From positions 1-50,236 of the forward strand of contig CAIUZK010000006.1 in NCBI GenBank assembly GCA_903903635.1: a stretch of DNA of 50,236 bases. Reading direction: 5' to 3'. The notes beneath the pieces are model-generated. The model saw nothing but the letters and a program-made list of their open reading frames with translations, did not search any database and was not told where the DNA came from. Positions within the stretch are counted from its first letter, which is position 1. Each line of letters opens with the position of its first letter. The stretch is from an uncultured Bacteroidota bacterium (GTDB taxonomy: Bacteria; Bacteroidota; Bacteroidia; Chitinophagales; Chitinophagaceae). Both the position numbers and the translations under genes were made by a program. Positions 16,410 to 25,798 of the stretch are shown here, one piece after another.

Positions 16410-16904
16410 TTAATTAAGCTTAATATCATCGGCAAGCATCTTCATGTATGCTTCCTGGCCGTCGGCGGCATTCAGTTGCTTGCGCAAAATCTGCTCGGCT
16501 ACAGAAATAGCGAGGCTGCCAATCTCGTTCTTCACCTGGGTCAAGGCTGCATTTTTCTGCTGCTCTATCTGGTGCTGGGCATCGATAATGATCTTATTGG
16601 CTTCTGCCTTAGCAGCATCCTTAGCTTCTCCTACAATCTTATCACGGGTTTCCTTAGCTTCCTTAAGCATAGCAGTGCGCTCTTCGCGGGCCTGGGCCAG
16701 CAATTTCTCATTTTCTGCTTTCAACTGGCTCATTTCACCTTTCACGCGTTCAGCAGTAGCTATTGAATCAGCGATACCTTTTTCACGCTCGCTCAACATG
16801 CTCAATATTGGTTTCCATGCGAACTTGCGCAGGATAAAAAACACAGTAAGAAACGCAAGCAGCGTCCAGAAAAACAGCCCAAATTCCGGGGTTAACAAAT
16901 CCAT
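16410..16904 (-). CDS. atpF: ATP synthase F0 subunit b
   Basis: The 164-residue protein has one N-terminal membrane helix (FGLFFWTLLAFLTVFFILRKF). A long charged amphipathic helix follows (EREKGIADSIATAERVKGEM, then Ala/Lys/Glu-rich to residue ~145), the usual b-subunit architecture. It dimerises as the peripheral stalk. Only one b-type gene is present, as expected for a non-photosynthetic bacterium. It is separated from atpE by 170 bp containing a strong inverted repeat. Confidence 0.96.
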   Translation of the reverse strand: MDLLTPEFGLFFWTLLAFLTVFFILRKFAWKPILSMLSEREKGIADSIATAERVKGEMSQLKAENEKLLAQAREERTAMLKEAKETRDKIVGEAKDAAKAEANKIIIDAQHQIEQQKNAALTQVKNEIGSLAISVAEQILRKQLNAADGQEAYMKMLADDIKLN

Positions 16905-17016
16905 TTTTAAATGAGTTAAATGGTTAAAAAGTAATTTGGTTAATCAGGTAAAAGTTGTTTGAAGTACTCATTAAAGTCATTTTCATTTTGACCTTTACCT
17001 TATTCAATTTTCACAT

Positions 17017-17060
17017 AATTAACTGCATCCTCTGCCCTATGCCTACGGATGCAGTTAATT
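17017..17060. other. Perfect 14-bp inverted repeat between atpE and atpF
   Basis: AATTAACTGCATCC (17017-17030) pairs exactly with GGATGCAGTTAATT (17047-17060) over a 16-nt loop. In the operon transcript this hairpin lies 15 nt after the atpE stop. There is no U-tract on the operon strand, so it is more likely an mRNA-stabilising or processing structure, or a partial attenuator, than a full terminator. On the plus strand it is followed by TTTTTT. Confidence 0.8.
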
Positions 17061-17074
17061 TTTTTGTACTGGAA

Positions 17075-17362
<288 letters not shown>

Positions 17363-18490
17363 TTATGCATGTGCTTCGTGAGCATCGTGCGCCTCATGCG
17401 GATCTTCTATGCTCTGGCCAATAAATACAGCCGTAAGATTACAGAAGATAAACGCCTGAATAGCTCCTACCAGCAACTCGAGCAGGAACATGAATATAGC
17501 GAACGCAATGGACACCGGCACGAAGCCTGCACCAACATAAGTATTGATAACCGCGAAGATAAATACCATGCAGATAAGCGCCAGGATAACGATATGGCCT
17601 GCCATGATATTGGCAAAAAGACGTATCATCAATGCCATTGGCTTGATAAACAGGGATATGATTTCGATAAGCACGAGCATTGGTTTCATCCAGCCCGGAA
17701 CGCCAGGAGGATTGAAGAGGTGACTCCAGAAATGTTTCTTACTGTTTGCGAGTATCACAATAAATGACAATAAGGCCAGACAAGAAGTAACCGCGATATT
17801 TCCGGTAAAGTTGGCGCCACCAGGTAAAAGACCTAATAAATTGTTGATCCAGATAAAGAAGAAGATGGTAAGCAAAAGCGGCATATACCTGTCTGCTTTT
17901 TTACCAAGGCAAGGTTTACCAACTTCGTCGCGAAGGAAAATGATCACTATCTCCAGAAAATTCTGCATACCAGATGGTGCAGTCATAGTACCATTGGCGG
18001 CATATTTTTTACCGGCCTTCAGCAATATCCAAAGCAACAATACCACGCCAATGAGCATGGATAAAACATTCTTTGTGATAGATACATCATAAATTTTTGC
18101 GGCAGGATGACCTTTCACAATGATCTTTTCCTTCATTGCGCTGCTTTTATCCAGCACATAGCCCTCATATTCGCCACCTTCAGCAATCTTTGATGATGAA
18201 AAAACCGAAAGACCTTTTTCGGGGTTATACAGGATAACCGGTAAAGGCATTGCAACCGGAGTTTCCTCGCCACCGGCGTGTTTAATAGCGAATAAATGCC
18301 ACTCATGCGCATCGGCAATATGGCCAAATATTACTTTTGCAACATCTAATTTACCTTCTTCTTTTTTTGCTTCAGCCGGTTCTTTTACTGAATCTGTCTT
18401 ATTTCCTTCAGTTTGTGCAACTGCGAAAAAAGACAATCCAAATACCGCGAAAGTCAATACCAATAAGGAAAACAGCCGATTAATACCCAT
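17363..18490 (-). CDS. atpB: ATP synthase F0 subunit a, with exported N-terminal domain
   Basis: I place the start at the ATG at 18490 (375 residues). A TTG at 18535 would lie upstream of the promoter -7 box. The protein begins with a signal-type helix ending FFAVAQ, followed by ~110 periplasmic residues, the extension typical of Bacteroidota subunit a. Then come five or six membrane helices. The essential Arg is in MALMIRLFANIMAGHIV, and AIQAFIFCNLTAVFIGQ forms the last helix. The C-terminus is His-rich (HEAHDAHEAHA). It leads the operon, with atpE starting 39 bp downstream. Confidence 0.96.
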   Translation of the reverse strand: MGINRLFSLLVLTFAVFGLSFFAVAQTEGNKTDSVKEPAEAKKEEGKLDVAKVIFGHIADAHEWHLFAIKHAGGEETPVAMPLPVILYNPEKGLSVFSSSKIAEGGEYEGYVLDKSSAMKEKIIVKGHPAAKIYDVSITKNVLSMLIGVVLLLWILLKAGKKYAANGTMTAPSGMQNFLEIVIIFLRDEVGKPCLGKKADRYMPLLLTIFFFIWINNLLGLLPGGANFTGNIAVTSCLALLSFIVILANSKKHFWSHLFNPPGVPGWMKPMLVLIEIISLFIKPMALMIRLFANIMAGHIVILALICMVFIFAVINTYVGAGFVPVSIAFAIFMFLLELLVGAIQAFIFCNLTAVFIGQSIEDPHEAHDAHEAHA

Positions 18491-18511
18491 TACCTGCTTT
18501 GAAATTTTGTG

Positions 18512-18519
18512 CAAAGATA
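18512..18519 (-). promoter_or_regulatory. -7 element of the ATP synthase operon
   Basis: The minus strand reads TATCTTTG (18519-18512), a full TAnnTTTG match. The predicted transcription start near 18505 leaves a leader of about 15 nt before the ATG at 18490. This argues against the TTG at 18535. A TTTG lies only 13 nt upstream, so the -33 element is unclear. Confidence 0.65.
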
Positions 18520-18670
18520 TGGGTTTATTCGTCAAAAAAAAGCACTTTTTTAAATTAAACTAACCTCGAATACAGTACTTTTCGGGGATGAAAAGATAAT
18601 ACCCTCTTATTTTCAGGAATTAACAAATATGTATACTGAATATCAGAACAGGAACCTGGTTGCCAAGTGA

Positions 18671-19384
18671 TTATTTCTTGAAAACATTGTACTTCACAAT
18701 GCAATAAAGCGCCCTGAAAGCATCCTTCATCCCTATTTTCTTTCCCTCTTCATAGGTGCGGCCATAATAGGATATGCCCACCTCATAAATCCGGATCTTT
18801 GGTACTCGTGAAATTTTGGCGGTAACTTCAGGTTCAAAACCAAAACGCTTCTCTTCCAATTTCAGGCCCTGTATGATTTCCCGTTTGAATACCTTGTAAC
18901 AGGTTTCCATGTCGGTGAGATTAAGGTTGGTAAGCATATTGGATGCTGTGGTCAGCCAGCGGTTGCCAATAGAATGCCAGAAAAACAAGATGCGGTGCGG
19001 GTTACCCCCCATGAACCTGGAGCCATATACCACATCGGCAAAGCCATCCAGAATGGGTTGTAACAGTACATTATACTCTTCGGGGTTGTATTCCAGATCC
19101 GCATCCTGAATAATCACAATGTCGCCGGTCGCTTTTTGTATCCCGGTATGCAGCGCCGCGCCCTTACCCATATTTACCTCATGCTTGTAGTAGCTGATCT
19201 CCACATCAGGATTTGCTGACTGGTATGCTTTAATAGACTCTTCGGTATTATCTTTTGAGCAATCATTAACTATAATGATTTCCTTAAACATACCGGATAT
19301 AAGCTGCACCGCTTTTATCTTATTAAGAATATGATGTATGGTTGGCCCTTCATTATATGCAGGTATTACAATAGATAATTTCAT
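18671..19384 (-). CDS. Family 2 glycosyltransferase, dolichyl-phosphate-sugar synthase type
   Basis: From the ATG at 19384 the protein has 237 residues and opens [13 protein letters not shown], the GT2 start. [14 protein letters not shown] and the metal-binding [14 protein letters not shown] (DAD) follow, then [10 protein letters not shown] and [14 protein letters not shown], the acceptor-side motif. The pattern matches bacterial polyprenyl-phosphate glucose/mannose transferases, which act at the inner face of the membrane in cell-surface glycan assembly. It has no C-terminal membrane helices. The gene stands alone, divergent from the PAS protein gene, and no other glycan gene flanks it on this strand. 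Confidence 0.88.
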   Translation of the reverse strand: MKLSIVIPAYNEGPTIHHILNKIKAVQLISGMFKEIIIVNDCSKDNTEESIKAYQSANPDVEISYYKHEVNMGKGAALHTGIQKATGDIVIIQDADLEYNPEEYNVLLQPILDGFADVVYGSRFMGGNPHRILFFWHSIGNRWLTTASNMLTNLNLTDMETCYKVFKREIIQGLKLEEKRFGFEPEVTAKISRVPKIRIYEVGISYYGRTYEEGKKIGMKDAFRALYCIVKYNVFKK

Positions 19385-19545
19385 CCGTGAGCTCAAAATT
19401 TGGGTGAAAATACGAATTCATTACCTTTTCAGAAATTATTTATGAAATTCTAATGCCAAAATTCTGTTTCATAGACTCTTACGCCATATGACAGCAATCA
19501 TATTTATTCCTAATCATTATCATTGAGTTTGAATTTGCAAGCTAA

Positions 19546-19553
19546 TATATTTG
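19546..19553 (+). promoter_or_regulatory. -7 element of the large PAS protein gene
   Basis: TATATTTG (19546-19553) matches TAnnTTTG. ATTG at 19522-19525 could act as the -33 box with a 20-nt spacer. The predicted start near 19559 lies downstream of the TTG at 19551, so translation from the ATG at 19626 is preferred. Confidence 0.6.
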
Positions 19554-19625
19554 CTGTTTTTAGATAAAACAATTTTAATATTTTTATTTATTCGTATTTT
19601 CGATTATTTAGAAAACAATGTTACC

Positions 19626-22600
19626 ATGGCTGATATCAGTAAAATAATGCAAAGCCAGTCTGCAGTAGATAATGTTGATGAATATGCCATCCTGCTTCTC
19701 GATAATAAAGGCAATATTAAAAATTGGAATAAAGGGGCTGAAATAATTGAGGGGTTCACCTCAGAAGAGGTTATAGGCAGTAATTTCCGGTTACTTTTTT
19801 CAGATGAAGACAGAATTAATCTGGTACCGGAAAAATTAATGGCGGATGCAGTTAATTCCGGCAAGGTATGTTATAACGGTTGGCGGGTTCGGAAAGATGG
19901 CACTTTTTTTTGGGCAGATGTGGTAATCACCGCAATTTTCGATGAGGAGAAAAGGCTGATAGGGTTCACAAAGATATTGCGCGATATCACCAATCAGAAA
20001 AATAAGGCGGAATTTGATCAAAGCAATATTGAAGCGTTGATCAACAATCTGAAAGATGCGCTATGGAGTGTAGACCTAGAGTATAGGCTGCTCACCGCCA
20101 ACACCGCCTACCATGATCTGAATCTCAAATTATCAGGGACCAGACATAAAAAAGGCGACCTGGTGTTGAATGAAAAATATGGTAAAGAGCAGATTGATAT
20201 ATTCAAAGGCTATTACGACCGGACATTTTCAGGAAATTCACTTACAGTAGAAGTTTACTTTCCCCAACCAAGTGAGCATTGGTTGGAAATCACATTTGCA
20301 CCAATTTTTCAGGATAAGGTTATTATTGGGGCTGCCTGCCATGCCCACGATGTAACTGAAAAGAAACTGACAGCACAAAAAAAGGAAGCGGATGAAAGAA
20401 AATTTCAATCGCTTATAGAAAGCAATAAGGATGGCATAGCCATTTTTTCCATTGAAGGTAAACCGTTGTACTTATCCTCCTCTGTAGAAAAACTATTGGG
20501 TTATACCATGGAAAATACTGTAGAATTAAATCTATTTGATCTATTCCATCCTGACCATGCAGATATCTTTTATAATAGCTTCAAGGAGTCTATCGCCAAT
20601 CCGGGTGTTCCTATACAAGGGGTACCAGTTAAGATAAGGCATATAGATGGCTCGTGGAGATGGACGCAGGGTGTAAAAACCAATTTGCTGGCAGACCCTG
20701 CTATAAATGGTATAGTTGAAAATTTCAGGGATGTAACTGAAAGAAAGAATGCTGAAGAAAACCAAAAACACAGCGAAAAGAGATTAAAACAAGCTCAGGT
20801 GATTGCCGGCATCGGCAACTGGGAAATGGATCCCATTACACGTATTATTTCTTTTTCTGAAGAAACATCAAGAATTTATGGACATCCGGAAATAATAACG
20901 ACTATTCACTATGATGACTGGCTAACCTATATTCATTCTGAAGATCTGGATAGCGTATTGTATTCTATTTCACAATTTATTGAGACAAAAAAAGATGCCA
21001 GTTTTTTTTACCGCATATTAAGGAAAGATGGTTTAATAAAGCATGTCCATACGCTGGCTCAATTTGAGCTCAATGAATCAGGTGAGCCTATCTTCATTTA
21101 TGGCGCTACGCAGGATGTTACACAAATTAAATCTGCTGAAGAAAAAATCAGGGCCAGCGAACACCGCTTCCGCTCACTTATCGAAAACAGTTCAGGTGGA
21201 GTTATTATATTGTCGGCAGACAGAAAACCGGTTTACGTTTCCCCGTCTATTAAGAATATTATTGGCTACACAGCCGAAGAATTTATAACCATGGATATTC
21301 AGGAGATGATACATCCTGATGATATTGCCAACATGCTAAAAACCCATGAGCTTGTGCTGGCCAACCCCGGGAAACCTATCCAGGGTAAACCGGGCCGTAG
21401 AAGGCATAAGGATGGTACATGGCGGTGGGTGGATACCGTGGTAACCAATCTGCTGCATGACCCTGCAATAGAGGGCATTGTAAATAACATCCGGGATATT
21501 ACTGAAACAAAGCTGGCTGAAGATAAACTGAAGACTAGTGAATACCGTATGAAACAGGCCCAGGAAATGGCACATGTGGGTAGCTGGGAAGTGGATCTGG
21601 AAACACTGCTTATCAATATGTCGGAGGAGGCACGCAGGATATATGGGTTGCCACCTGAAGAAAACTCCTTCCCGTTTGATAACATTCTAACCTATGTTCA
21701 TCCTGATGATCTGATTTTAGTGAGACGGTCGATAGCTGAAGCAAGACAATTGCCCGATGGCTTTTCTGATTTCTCCCATCGGTTAATCCGTAAAGATGGC
21801 ACTGTCAGGTATGTTCATGTTTTGGCACATTTTGAAATGAGTGAACCTGGCAAGCCAGAAAAGCTTGTGGGTGCGCTGCAGGATGTTACAGAAATGTGGC
21901 AGGCTGAAGAAAAGATCAGAAACAGCGAGCACAGACTCATGTCACTTATTGAGCATAGCGCGGGAGGAGTAATTATTTTATCTGTTGATGGCAAGGCTCA
22001 ATATGCTTCTGCTTCAGTAACTAATGTGCTGGGATATACAGTTGAAGAATTCATGGCAAAAAGACTAGTCGACATTGTCCATCCTGATGACATTGATGAA
22101 ACGCTAAAATCGTTTGAAGCGGTATTGGCAAATCCCGGGAAGCCGATACATGGCTTCCCGGGCCGCAGGTTGCATAAAGATGGCACCTGGCGCTGGATTG
22201 ATTCAATTGTCACTAATATGCTTCATGACCCGGCCATTAATGGTATCATCAACAATTTCCGCGATATCACTGAAAAGAAATTGGCAGAAGAGGCAATTGA
22301 ATACCAGAATTACCGGCTGGTACAGGCTCAGGAGATTGCTAATTACGGATCTGCTGAATTTAGTTATGCAAGCGGAGAAGTAATCTGGTCTGATCAATTA
22401 TGCCGTATATACGGATTTGATCCAAAGCAACAAAAGCAGACATTCAGAAAATGGATCTCCATTATTCACCCTGAAGACCTCGAGCACGTTAAACAGACGA
22501 TCCATAAAGCAGATGCCGAATTAAAAAATGTGATCTTCAAACACAGAATAATCCGGCCGACCGGAGACATTCGCAATGTGCAGACTTTCAGAGTTATCGA

Positions 22601-24236
22601 ACGCGACCATGATGGCCAGCCATTCGGTATTTATTCAGTTGTTCAGGATATTACCGAAATGACTCTGGCAGATCAGAAAATCAGGGCCAGCGAGCATAGG
22701 TTCCGTTCGCTTATTGAGCACAGCATGGAAGGTGTTGGCATCTTATCTCCTGAAGGAAAAACCCTGTATATAGCCCCATCCATAAGCAATGTTCTAGGCT
22801 ATTCATTAGAAGAAATTTCACAACTGGATATTTTCACACTGATGTATCCTGATGATATTATGCAGGCAGTTACTGTTATCGAATATGCAATGAAGAACCC
22901 AGGTATGCCGCTCCAGGGACATACCAGCAGAATGAAACATAAAGATGGCTCATGGCGCTGGATGGATGCCACTGTTACCAACATGATTCATGACCCTGCA
23001 ATACAAGGCATTGTCAACAATTTCAGGGATGTTACCGACAAGAAACTGGCAGATGAAAAACTTATCAATGTAAACAGGCTTTTCGCTTTCACCAGCGCTA
23101 TCAATCATACCATTGTACATTGCCATGAAGAAGCCAGACTGTTTCATGAAATATGCCGTGTTGCAACTAAGATCGGAAAATTCAAAATGGCGTGGGTAGG
23201 ACTTATAGATGATCAATCAGAAAAACTTATTCCTGTTGAATGCCATGGAGATAATTGCAATTACCTTGTTGGATTAAATGTCAGCATTAATGGGACTCTA
23301 CTTGAGGGACGCGGACCTACCGGCACTGCCATTAGGAAAAACAGATGTATAGTGTGCAATGACATAGAGCATGAACAAGTTTTTGCCCACTGGCGTGCCA
23401 GAGCGTTATCTTTTGGTTTCAAATCTTCCATAGCAGCTCCAATAGCCAAATCAGGAAAAATTATCGGGGCCATTACATTATATGCTTCCGAGGTAAATTA
23501 TTTTGACAAAGAAGAAATCAAATTGCTGGAAGAGGCCGCAGCCAATATTTCTTTTGCTCTTGACTCTTTTGAGAATGAAGCAGGAAAAGCCGAACTGACT
23601 GAGAAATTGAGTCATAACGAAATTATGCTGACCCGCGCCCAGGAGCTGGCCAATTTTGGTGGCTATGAAGTGGATTTCAAAACCAGGCTAGGCGTTTGGT
23701 CTCCACAATTTTGCCGCATATTTGGTATTCCCACTGAAGATAATATCCAATCATGGGATCATTGGGTATCATTTATCCATCCCGAAGATAAACAGCGCAT
23801 AATCGATACAATACTTGAATCAGATGAATCGTCGCATAATAATAATTTCTATTATCGCATTATCAGAAAAGATGGCTCGGTAAGAAACCTGCTGAGTTAC
23901 CGCCAGATAGAAGTTGATGCCAATGGCATCCCTGCAGGCGCATTTGCTGTGGTTCATGATATAACTAATGAGATAACAAATCTTACGCAGCTTGAAGCCA
24001 GAAACAAACAGCTTGAAGCAATAGCCTGGATCCATTCTCACAATATCAGGGGGCCGCTCACTACTATTCTTGGACTGTGTCAATTGTTCGATGAGCAAAA
24101 TTCACCAGAGGAGATTCATGAGATAATAGCTGGCATCAAATTTTCTGCTGAAAAACTGGATACAGTTATCAGGGAAATCGTCAGCCGGTCGAACGGCGGG
24201 CATTATGATCAGGATGGGTTATTGATTTACAGATAG
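19626..24236 (+). CDS. Giant PAS/GAF sensor ending in an H-box without ATPase domain
   Basis: The protein has 1536 residues with no membrane helices. I count ten PAS domains and one GAF domain. PAS1-2 lie at ~10-250. Pairs begin at ~256, 511 and 767, and a further PAS begins at 1022. The GAF domain is at ~1149-1315 and PAS10 at ~1328-1450. The pairs repeat every ~255 residues with high identity (SEHRFRSLIE ... HPDDI ... NPGKPIQG ... RWRHKDG-type blocks). The tail IAWIHSHNIRGPLTTILGL is a histidine-kinase dimerisation helix with predicted phospho-His at 1472. The frame stops ~65 residues later with no N, G1 or G2 boxes. It is probably a cytoplasmic sensor needing a partner kinase. Confidence 0.9.
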   Translation: MADISKIMQSQSAVDNVDEYAILLLDNKGNIKNWNKGAEIIEGFTSEEVIGSNFRLLFSDEDRINLVPEKLMADAVNSGKVCYNGWRVRKDGTFFWADVVITAIFDEEKRLIGFTKILRDITNQKNKAEFDQSNIEALINNLKDALWSVDLEYRLLTANTAYHDLNLKLSGTRHKKGDLVLNEKYGKEQIDIFKGYYDRTFSGNSLTVEVYFPQPSEHWLEITFAPIFQDKVIIGAACHAHDVTEKKLTAQKKEADERKFQSLIESNKDGIAIFSIEGKPLYLSSSVEKLLGYTMENTVELNLFDLFHPDHADIFYNSFKESIANPGVPIQGVPVKIRHIDGSWRWTQGVKTNLLADPAINGIVENFRDVTERKNAEENQKHSEKRLKQAQVIAGIGNWEMDPITRIISFSEETSRIYGHPEIITTIHYDDWLTYIHSEDLDSVLYSISQFIETKKDASFFYRILRKDGLIKHVHTLAQFELNESGEPIFIYGATQDVTQIKSAEEKIRASEHRFRSLIENSSGGVIILSADRKPVYVSPSIKNIIGYTAEEFITMDIQEMIHPDDIANMLKTHELVLANPGKPIQGKPGRRRHKDGTWRWVDTVVTNLLHDPAIEGIVNNIRDITETKLAEDKLKTSEYRMKQAQEMAHVGSWEVDLETLLINMSEEARRIYGLPPEENSFPFDNILTYVHPDDLILVRRSIAEARQLPDGFSDFSHRLIRKDGTVRYVHVLAHFEMSEPGKPEKLVGALQDVTEMWQAEEKIRNSEHRLMSLIEHSAGGVIILSVDGKAQYASASVTNVLGYTVEEFMAKRLVDIVHPDDIDETLKSFEAVLANPGKPIHGFPGRRLHKDGTWRWIDSIVTNMLHDPAINGIINNFRDITEKKLAEEAIEYQNYRLVQAQEIANYGSAEFSYASGEVIWSDQLCRIYGFDPKQQKQTFRKWISIIHPEDLEHVKQTIHKADAELKNVIFKHRIIRPTGDIRNVQTFRVIERDHDGQPFGIYSVVQDITEMTLADQKIRASEHRFRSLIEHSMEGVGILSPEGKTLYIAPSISNVLGYSLEEISQLDIFTLMYPDDIMQAVTVIEYAMKNPGMPLQGHTSRMKHKDGSWRWMDATVTNMIHDPAIQGIVNNFRDVTDKKLADEKLINVNRLFAFTSAINHTIVHCHEEARLFHEICRVATKIGKFKMAWVGLIDDQSEKLIPVECHGDNCNYLVGLNVSINGTLLEGRGPTGTAIRKNRCIVCNDIEHEQVFAHWRARALSFGFKSSIAAPIAKSGKIIGAITLYASEVNYFDKEEIKLLEEAAANISFALDSFENEAGKAELTEKLSHNEIMLTRAQELANFGGYEVDFKTRLGVWSPQFCRIFGIPTEDNIQSWDHWVSFIHPEDKQRIIDTILESDESSHNNNFYYRIIRKDGSVRNLLSYRQIEVDANGIPAGAFAVVHDITNEITNLTQLEARNKQLEAIAWIHSHNIRGPLTTILGLCQLFDEQNSPEEIHEIIAGIKFSAEKLDTVIREIVSRSNGGHYDQDGLLIYR

Positions 24237-24283
24237 TAATACTCCTTTGTGCTTATCGGCATTTCACCTACATTTATTGAGCA

Positions 24284-25318
24284 ATGCAGGTAAAGCACAT
24301 TTATTGGTTTTGTTACTATGGCCCATCCGAACCCAGTGTAAGGTACCGGGCTGTATACCCCCTGCGAAAACTGGAACAGGAACACAGCATCAGTTACGAT
24401 ATTGTTTTTCCTGGTTACAACATCAAAAGCATATTCCATTTTTGCCGGGTATATTTTTCCGCATTGCTTTTCCGTAAGCCGGGATCAGTTATAGTTTTGC
24501 AGAAGCTACATACAAGCCGCATCTACAGCCTTGCGCTCAAAGTATTGCTCCTCTTCCGCAAGCAGCATACTCTTTATGATATTGACGATGCCGACTACCT
24601 TCGGTTTCCATCAGCACAGATAAAGTACTTCATGAAAAATTGCGCTGCCTGTTCGGCAGGTAGTCACAGCCTTGCAGAATATGCCAGCGCATTCAATTCA
24701 AATACGCTGTTACTTACTTCTCCCATCAACACTCACCTGCACATTAAAGCTGCCCGCAACACAACCTTCACCATTGGCTGGATAGGCTACTACAGTGGCC
24801 ACAGGGAAAATCTGCAGCAATTGTTATTCCCTGCTTTGGTAAATCTTGATTTTGACATAAAGCTGGTATTGCTTGGGGTAAATCATGAGGAGCACAGGCA
24901 GGAGATCAGCGACTTCTTTTTAGCGCATAAAAATGTTATCATCGATATGCCTGCCCATCTTGACTGGCACGATGAAAGTGACATTTACAGCAGGGTCAGA
25001 CAATTTGATATAGGTATTGCCCCGCTAATTGATAATGAATTCAACAGGGCAAAATCGGCCTTTAAACTCAAGCAGTATTTTTGCTGCGGTGTTCCCGCAT
25101 TGGCCAGCCCGGTGGGTGAACACAACTACTTTTTGCAGGATGGACAGAACGGTTATTTCTGCAAAACACCGCAAGACTTCAGGAATAAAATAGAACTTGT
25201 AAGAGACTTAGGCACGCAAGACTATGAGCAGCTATCGGACAACGCATTGAAATCAACTACAGATTTCAACCTTGAGCATTATTGCACCACGCTGCTCCGG
25301 TTTTATGAAAATGAGTAA
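24284..25318 (+). CDS. GT-B fold glycosyltransferase (group 1 type)
   Basis: The 344-residue protein has no signal peptide. The C-terminal half carries the GT4-like donor-site pattern: IGWIGYYSGHRENL near residue 165, FDIGIAPLIDNEFNRAKSA and KLKQYFCCGVPALASPVGEH, where the Glu is followed by NYFLQDGQNGY. The N-terminal half (CYYGPSEPSVRYRAVYPLRKL) fits the acceptor domain. It would transfer a nucleotide-activated sugar in surface polysaccharide or protein glycosylation; sugar and acceptor are unknown. It follows the PAS protein by 47 bp on the same strand, so the two may be cotranscribed. Confidence 0.85.
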   Translation: MQVKHIYWFCYYGPSEPSVRYRAVYPLRKLEQEHSISYDIVFPGYNIKSIFHFCRVYFSALLFRKPGSVIVLQKLHTSRIYSLALKVLLLFRKQHTLYDIDDADYLRFPSAQIKYFMKNCAACSAGSHSLAEYASAFNSNTLLLTSPINTHLHIKAARNTTFTIGWIGYYSGHRENLQQLLFPALVNLDFDIKLVLLGVNHEEHRQEISDFFLAHKNVIIDMPAHLDWHDESDIYSRVRQFDIGIAPLIDNEFNRAKSAFKLKQYFCCGVPALASPVGEHNYFLQDGQNGYFCKTPQDFRNKIELVRDLGTQDYEQLSDNALKSTTDFNLEHYCTTLLRFYENE

Positions 25319-25459
25319 GCCTGCTACACCTTGATCTGAGCACCTCCAATAAATTAATCGTAGTTAAACCATATTTCCAACGTTCCTTATATAATATTTC
25401 ATAAGTTTCATCGTTATATTTTCAACTGAATTACACCAACAATTTTTTTTACCAGCACT

Positions 25460-25798
25460 GTGATAAAAGTAAACGCCCCTTTGAACAATCATAATCAAAG
25501 TCTGTTAAAGCTACAGTCCGCTGTTTCCTTTTATAAATACTATTGCGTGGCACCAGTTGCAATTACGCTATTGGGTTGCTATGCTTATTCACGAATTGAT
25601 GGCAGCTTGTTTGCAACCATCGCAGGCAAGCTTGCTTCTGAATTTGTAATCTGGTATTTCATTTTAGCATTTCATTCCGGTAAGCTATACTACTATTACA
25701 ATCTTCATGTCGCCAAAACCACTTTGCTGCTTTCATTCCTGACAATTGATCTTTTTCTATTTGCAACCGGATTATGGATAACACACCTCATTATATAG
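25460..25798 (+). CDS. Small membrane protein translationally coupled to the ABC ATPase
   Basis: The 112-residue protein begins with GTG at 25460 and has about three hydrophobic helices (~31-48, ~58-75, ~85-108). No family is recognised. Its last 25 bp overlap the start of the ATPase gene, which suggests tight coupling and a shared function. At this size it is not a normal ABC permease, so it may be an accessory or partial membrane subunit, or the ATPase may not drive transport. Confidence 0.7.
   Translation: MIKVNAPLNNHNQSLLKLQSAVSFYKYYCVAPVAITLLGCYAYSRIDGSLFATIAGKLASEFVIWYFILAFHSGKLYYYYNLHVAKTTLLLSFLTIDLFLFATGLWITHLII

Noticed and set aside
24020..24284. Frameshift hiding an ATPase domain after the PAS protein
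   Set aside because: I looked for N, G1 and G2 boxes in all frames up to the next gene at 24284 and saw none, and the 47-bp gap is too short to hold one.
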